Shown here in pieces: positions 60,475 to 64,000 of a stretch of 64,000 nucleotides of DNA (position 1 is the first letter of the stretch; each line of letters opens with the position of its first letter). The notes below the pieces were generated by a model, which made no database searches, was not told the DNA's origin, and saw nothing but the letters and a program-made list of their open reading frames with translations. This DNA is from JAHEZL01 sp964406465 (GTDB lineage: Bacteria; Bacteroidota; Bacteroidia; Flavobacteriales_C; GCA-002722245), in the NCBI GenBank assembly GCA_964406465.1, contig CAYORT010000001.1, positions 186,001 through 250,000 on the forward strand, written 5' to 3'. The translations under genes were made by a program, and so were the position numbers.

Positions 60475-61965
60475 ATGGGTCAAGCAGACGGCTTTTTAAA
60501 ATTTGATAGAAATCTTCCTGAGTACGAAAAACCTGAGGAAAGAAAGAAACACTGGACAGAGTTTTACAAACCAATGTCGGAAGAAAAAACTCGTGAGCAA
60601 GCAGCGCGTTGCATGAACTGTGGCGTGCCTTTTTGCCACAATGGTTGTCCGCTAGGAAACATCATTCCTGAGTTCAACGACGCAGTGTATCGCAAAGAAT
60701 GGAAATATGCATACGAGATACTAAGCAACACCAACAATTTCCCTGAATTTACAGGAAGAATTTGTCCGGCACCATGCGAAGGTTCTTGCGTTTTAGGTAT
60801 CAACAAACCTCCTGTTGCTATTGAGCATATTGAGAAAAGTATTATCGAAGAGGCCTACAAACAAGGTTGGGTTAAACCAAACTTAAACATCAAAAGAACT
60901 GGTAAAAAGGTTGCTATTGTTGGTTCTGGTCCGGCAGGCTTGGCAGCAGCCGACCAATTAAACAAAGCTGGTCACTCTGTTACGGTTTACGAAAGAGCTC
61001 AAAAACCTGGTGGTTTGGTTCGTTTTGGTATTCCCGATTTCAAATTGGATAAAAAAGTGGTGGAGCGTCGTATCAAATTAATGGAGCAAGAAGGAGTTAT
61101 CTTTATTTGCGGCGTTGAGGTTGGAGTGACGATGTCGAAAGAGGAATTGTTGAACAATTACGATGCAGTAGTATTGGCTGGTGGCGCTACAGAACCAAGA
61201 GATGTAACCATCCCTGGTCGTCAGTTCAAAGGTATTTATGCTGCTATGGACTTCTTGTCTCAAAGCAATGCACGTGTTTCTAAATTGAAACATGAAAATC
61301 ATAAAGGAAAAAATGTAGATGAAGTTTTGGCTACTGGCAAAAACGTAATCGTAATTGGTGGTGGTGATACAGGTAGTGACTGTGTTGGTACTTCTAACCG
61401 TCATGGCGCTAAGTCAATCACTCAATTAGAAATTGCTCCTAAACCTTCTGCAACAAGAACTCCAGGTAATCCTTGGCCAGAATATCCAATGGTTCTTAAA
61501 ACAAGTACTTCTCATGAAGAAGGTGCAGAAAGAGCTTGGAGCGTATTAACTAAAGAGTTTATTGGAGATAAAGATGGCAATGTTACCGGATTGAAAATTG
61601 CCGATATAGAATGGACTAAAGACGCTCAAGGAAAACACATTTTCAACGAAATTCCTGGTACTGAAAGAGTATTGCCATGTGAATTGGTAACAATTGCTGC
61701 TGGTTTCTTAGGCCCTGAGCACAAAGGCTTATTAGATAGCTTGGGTGTGGCTTACGATGAAAGAAGCAATGTAAAAGCGAATACAAAAGATTACAAAACT
61801 TCAATCGAGAAGGTTTTTGCAGCGGGTGATATGCGTCGCGGACAATCATTGGTTGTTTGGGCGATAAGTGAGGGTAGAGAATGCGCTAAATCAGTAGATA
61901 CCTTCTTGATGGGTGATACCGTTTTAGAATCGAAAGATCAATCGCAATTGGCTTTAAACGCATAA
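60475..61965 (+). CDS. gltD: Glutamate synthase small subunit
   Basis: 496 residues. The N-terminal cluster-binding domain has CMNCGVPFCHNGCPLGN and CPAPCEGSCVLG, ligands for two 4Fe-4S centres. The FAD-binding loop is VGSGPAGLAAADQLNKAG, the NAD(P)H-binding loop is VIGGGDTGSDC, and the end contains FAAGDMRRGQSLVVWAISEG. It passes electrons from NAD(P)H to GltB. The transcript probably ends at the hairpin that begins just inside the next reading frame. Confidence 0.98.
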   Translation: MGQADGFLKFDRNLPEYEKPEERKKHWTEFYKPMSEEKTREQAARCMNCGVPFCHNGCPLGNIIPEFNDAVYRKEWKYAYEILSNTNNFPEFTGRICPAPCEGSCVLGINKPPVAIEHIEKSIIEEAYKQGWVKPNLNIKRTGKKVAIVGSGPAGLAAADQLNKAGHSVTVYERAQKPGGLVRFGIPDFKLDKKVVERRIKLMEQEGVIFICGVEVGVTMSKEELLNNYDAVVLAGGATEPRDVTIPGRQFKGIYAAMDFLSQSNARVSKLKHENHKGKNVDEVLATGKNVIVIGGGDTGSDCVGTSNRHGAKSITQLEIAPKPSATRTPGNPWPEYPMVLKTSTSHEEGAERAWSVLTKEFIGDKDGNVTGLKIADIEWTKDAQGKHIFNEIPGTERVLPCELVTIAAGFLGPEHKGLLDSLGVAYDERSNVKANTKDYKTSIEKVFAAGDMRRGQSLVVWAISEGRECAKSVDTFLMGDTVLESKDQSQLALNA

Positions 61966-61967
61966 TA

Positions 61968-62537
61968 ATGAAGCAGCACAAATACATATTTGTGCTGCTT
62001 TTATTTTTCTTTGTTGCCCCAAGTTGGGCTCAATCTTCAACGAACGACGAACCTTTCAAATTTAAACCTTCTTTTCACCAAGAAAGCGGCTTTTCTGTAT
62101 TTTTCAACAGCTATTCAATTATCCCTGTAGGAACTTATTGGGGGAGACTTAACATGTTTGAACCTAAGAAATATCTATCTATTTCAGCATCTTGTCCTTT
62201 TAGCATAGGAGGTAGTATAGGTTCTTTTGGTAGTTTTTTGGCCATAGATGTCCCCTTAACAGTAGACCTAAATATTGGTGATCGTGCCACTTCAGAAACT
62301 GATATTTCTGCAGGTGCATTTATAGGTGGTGGTGGAGGTTTTAATATGTTGGTTGGAGGTGGCATGTTGCGGTCTTACGGCCCCCTCGCTCATGCCGGAG
62401 TGCGTGTTACATCGCCGCTTTCCGGTAGGTCTATAACTCTTAGAATTTCATATTTGTTCGGTTTGGGTGGAATAGATGCAAATGGCATTGATTTTAATCC
62501 GAATGTCTTTGGAATAGGCGCATTTTACGCCATGTAG
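61968..62537 (+). CDS. Exported protein of unknown function, possibly outer-membrane
   Basis: 189 residues. Signal peptide (YIFVLLLFFFVAPSWA, cleavage after Ala22 of the full frame). The mature part is rich in Gly and short strands (AFIGGGGGFNMLVGGGMLRS, ITLRISYLFGLGGI) and ends in an aromatic strand (GIGAFYAM), compatible with a small barrel. Not recognised. The ATG lies two bases after the gltD stop, and codons 2-11 form a perfect hairpin followed by a T-rich tract, so most gltD transcripts may stop inside this gene. Confidence 0.68.
   Translation: MKQHKYIFVLLLFFFVAPSWAQSSTNDEPFKFKPSFHQESGFSVFFNSYSIIPVGTYWGRLNMFEPKKYLSISASCPFSIGGSIGSFGSFLAIDVPLTVDLNIGDRATSETDISAGAFIGGGGGFNMLVGGGMLRSYGPLAHAGVRVTSPLSGRSITLRISYLFGLGGIDANGIDFNPNVFGIGAFYAM
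61971..62012 (+). terminator. Intrinsic terminator inside the start of the exported-protein gene
   Basis: AAGCAGCACAAATA (61971-61984) and TATTTGTGCTGCTT (61987-62000) are perfectly complementary over 14 bases with a CA turn; the real loop would be about four bases. TTATTTTTCTTT follows at once. Position and form fit the end of the gltBD transcript. Confidence 0.72.
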
Positions 62538-62575
62538 AAATATTCTTTCCTTTTTTTCTTTCTTAATTGCACAGT

Positions 62576-62599
62576 CGCTAAGTATAATTTATATTAGCG
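62576..62599. promoter_or_regulatory. 24-bp imperfect palindrome upstream of ppc
   Basis: CGCTAA and TTAGCG flank TATAA/TTATA, giving a near-complete two-fold symmetry, 41 bases before the ppc start. It could be a transcription-factor site or an mRNA hairpin; nothing identifies the binder. Confidence 0.35.
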
Positions 62600-62639
62600 T
62601 TCCGAAAGCATTGATAATCAAACGAGATAGGTATCGCGA

Positions 62640-64000
62640 ATGGCAACATTAGAAAAATTTCAAAACAACGTAGCTGTAAAATTTCAGATTTATAACAGTC
62701 TATTCTTAACTCTTCCTTTTGAAGAGATCACCAACACTGGCGTGGTTTTGCCGCTTCTTTTTGAAGATTGTAAAGACGGTTTTGCCGATGAAAAAACGCC
62801 ACTTGAAATCATTGATACTTTCTTTGCCAAGCGTACCAAGATTAAAAGTGATAAGAAAAAGTTTGAGTCTATTTTTAAATTTATTCAATACATCGAAAGA
62901 CAGGTGGTATTGTTTGATGCTATTGAAGATGCAGCTTTTGAGAAAATAAATGATTTAGACGGACAAGGAACGGTGAAATATCTTTTCTCTCGTTCGCAAA
63001 ACGCCAACAGAACAGATAAGTTGATTCAAAAATTGAACGATTTTAAAGTTCGTCCGGTACTCACTGCTCACCCTACACAGTTCTATCCTGGTAGAGTTTT
63101 ATCTATCATCAATGATTTAGAAAGTGCCATTCGCGAGAACGATTTGCGCACTATCAACGATTTGTTGCGTCAATTGGGTAGAACACCTTTTGTAAGTAAA
63201 GAAAAACCTACGCCGTATGATGAGGCGATGCGTTTGATGTGGTATTTAGAGTATGTTTTCTACCATTCTGTGCCTAAGATTCATGGTCGTATTCGCAAGC
63301 AAATGCGCATGATTGGCGAAGATGTAGATGCTTTCCAAAATAATTTAATTGACCTTGGTTTCTGGCCAGGTGGCGATAGAGATGGTAACCCTTTCGTTAC
63401 TGCCGATATCACGCGTAAAGTGGCTTCTGAGTTGAAACAGAAAGTATTTATTTGCTACTATCGTGATTTGCGCGCTTTACGCCGCCGATTGACTTTTGGA
63501 GGTATTGATGAGCGCGTAGAGAAAATCTACAATAAATTGTCGAGTACCATTTTTAACACCGAAGGAAAACGCTACCACGATAAAGAAGAATTGTTGGCCG
63601 ATTTAAATGAAACGCGTCAAGCAATTGTTGAGCATCATCATGGCTTGTTTGTTCACTTGTTAGACGAACTAATTTGGAAAGTGAAAATCTTTGGATTCCA
63701 TTTCTCAATCTTAGATATTCGTCAGGATTCTCGTATCCACGGACAAGTTCTTAATGATGTTTTTGCTGCATTCCACGACGGTAAATTGAAGGATTCTGTA
63801 AAAGGAAAAATTCCTAAAAATTACCACGAACTTTCTGAGGCGAAAAAGATTGCAGCCTTGTTGACTTTAGAAGGTACCATCGACCCAGATATTTTTGAAG
63901 ATGAAATGACAAGAGAGACTTTAAAATCTTTCTATGTTATTAAAGATATTCAACGCGCCAACGGTGAAATTGCTTGTCATCGTTACATCATAAGCAATAC
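62640..64000 (+). CDS. ppc: Phosphoenolpyruvate carboxylase, N-terminal part (cut by window edge)
   Basis: 453 complete codons from the ATG at 62640 (MATLEKFQNN), open to the right edge; full enzymes have about 850-900. The active-site His is in VLTAHPTQFYPG, matching the first PEPC signature, with TQFYPG in place of the usual TE(I/A)xRR seen in proteobacteria. The second conserved element, GFWPGGDRDGNPFV, is present, as is FSILDIRQDSRIH. PEPC carboxylates phosphoenolpyruvate to oxaloacetate, refilling the TCA cycle, which suits its place after glutamate synthase. The catalytic C-terminal half lies outside the window. Confidence 0.96.
   Translation, partial: MATLEKFQNNVAVKFQIYNSLFLTLPFEEITNTGVVLPLLFEDCKDGFADEKTPLEIIDTFFAKRTKIKSDKKKFESIFKFIQYIERQVVLFDAIEDAAFEKINDLDGQGTVKYLFSRSQNANRTDKLIQKLNDFKVRPVLTAHPTQFYPGRVLSIINDLESAIRENDLRTINDLLRQLGRTPFVSKEKPTPYDEAMRLMWYLEYVFYHSVPKIHGRIRKQMRMIGEDVDAFQNNLIDLGFWPGGDRDGNPFVTADITRKVASELKQKVFICYYRDLRALRRRLTFGGIDERVEKIYNKLSSTIFNTEGKRYHDKEELLADLNETRQAIVEHHHGLFVHLLDELIWKVKIFGFHFSILDIRQDSRIHGQVLNDVFAAFHDGKLKDSVKGKIPKNYHELSEAKKIAALLTLEGTIDPDIFEDEMTRETLKSFYVIKDIQRANGEIACHRYIISN

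Overview
The window is a 64 kb chromosomal segment from a member of the Bacteroidota. The evidence is a GldM motor protein of the type IX secretion system (T9SS), three proteins with type A T9SS C-terminal sorting domains, one with the type B (gliding-motility-associated) C-terminus, TAnnTTTG-type -7 promoter elements, and a PEP carboxylase with the TAHPTQFYPG active-site variant. MurE carries the DNPR motif, so the wall is of the meso-diaminopimelate type. The lineage cannot be resolved below phylum from what I can see. No tRNA, rRNA, CRISPR array, prophage or insertion sequence was found.

Layout. 1-10.2 kb, minus strand: a secreted GH2 exo-glucosaminidase-like enzyme coupled to a FucP-type sugar permease; a large propeller/Y_Y_Y/LuxR-type regulator broken by a one-base frameshift; a MATE exporter coupled to a Qnr-like pentapeptide protein; and the N-terminal part of an S41 peptidase running off the left edge. 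A zinc-less ROK sugar kinase is divergent at 10.4 kb. With the GH18 chitinase at 20-22 kb it suggests use of chitin or chitosan. 11.3-11.9 kb is gene-free but rich in hairpins and holds a promoter, a candidate structured RNA and a terminator. 11.9-27.5 kb: a T9SS protein with tail-fibre-like repeats, a 5-methylcytosine rRNA methyltransferase, yaaA, a 1239-residue repeat adhesin, arfB, the chitinase, pheT, a foldback element, and an operon of a hydrolase, engB and an SMP-30-like protein.

27.7-44.1 kb is one uninterrupted division and cell-wall (dcw) operon: mraZ, rsmH, ftsL, ftsI, murE, mraY, murD, a free-standing MurD C-terminal domain, a small membrane protein, ftsW, murG, murC, ftsQ, ftsA and ftsZ. 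Most junctions overlap or nearly touch. Three GTGG-type MraZ boxes with an exact 10-bp period precede mraZ, and a GAAA-loop terminator follows ftsZ.

44.2-64 kb: an outer-membrane/lipoprotein cassette whose first gene has an in-frame TGA, a second foldback element, a small membrane protein coupled to mfd, a T9SS fibronectin-like protein, a helical protein of unknown function, an O-methyltransferase, an orphan gldM, gltB and gltD, a small exported protein whose signal-peptide codons form a perfect intrinsic terminator, and ppc cut by the right edge.

The items most worth attention are the free-standing MurD C-terminal domain inside the dcw operon, the candidate RNA locus at 11.6 kb, the terminator embedded in a coding sequence at 61.97 kb, the MraZ operator, and the two disrupted genes. 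Functions are from motif reading only; no database search was run.
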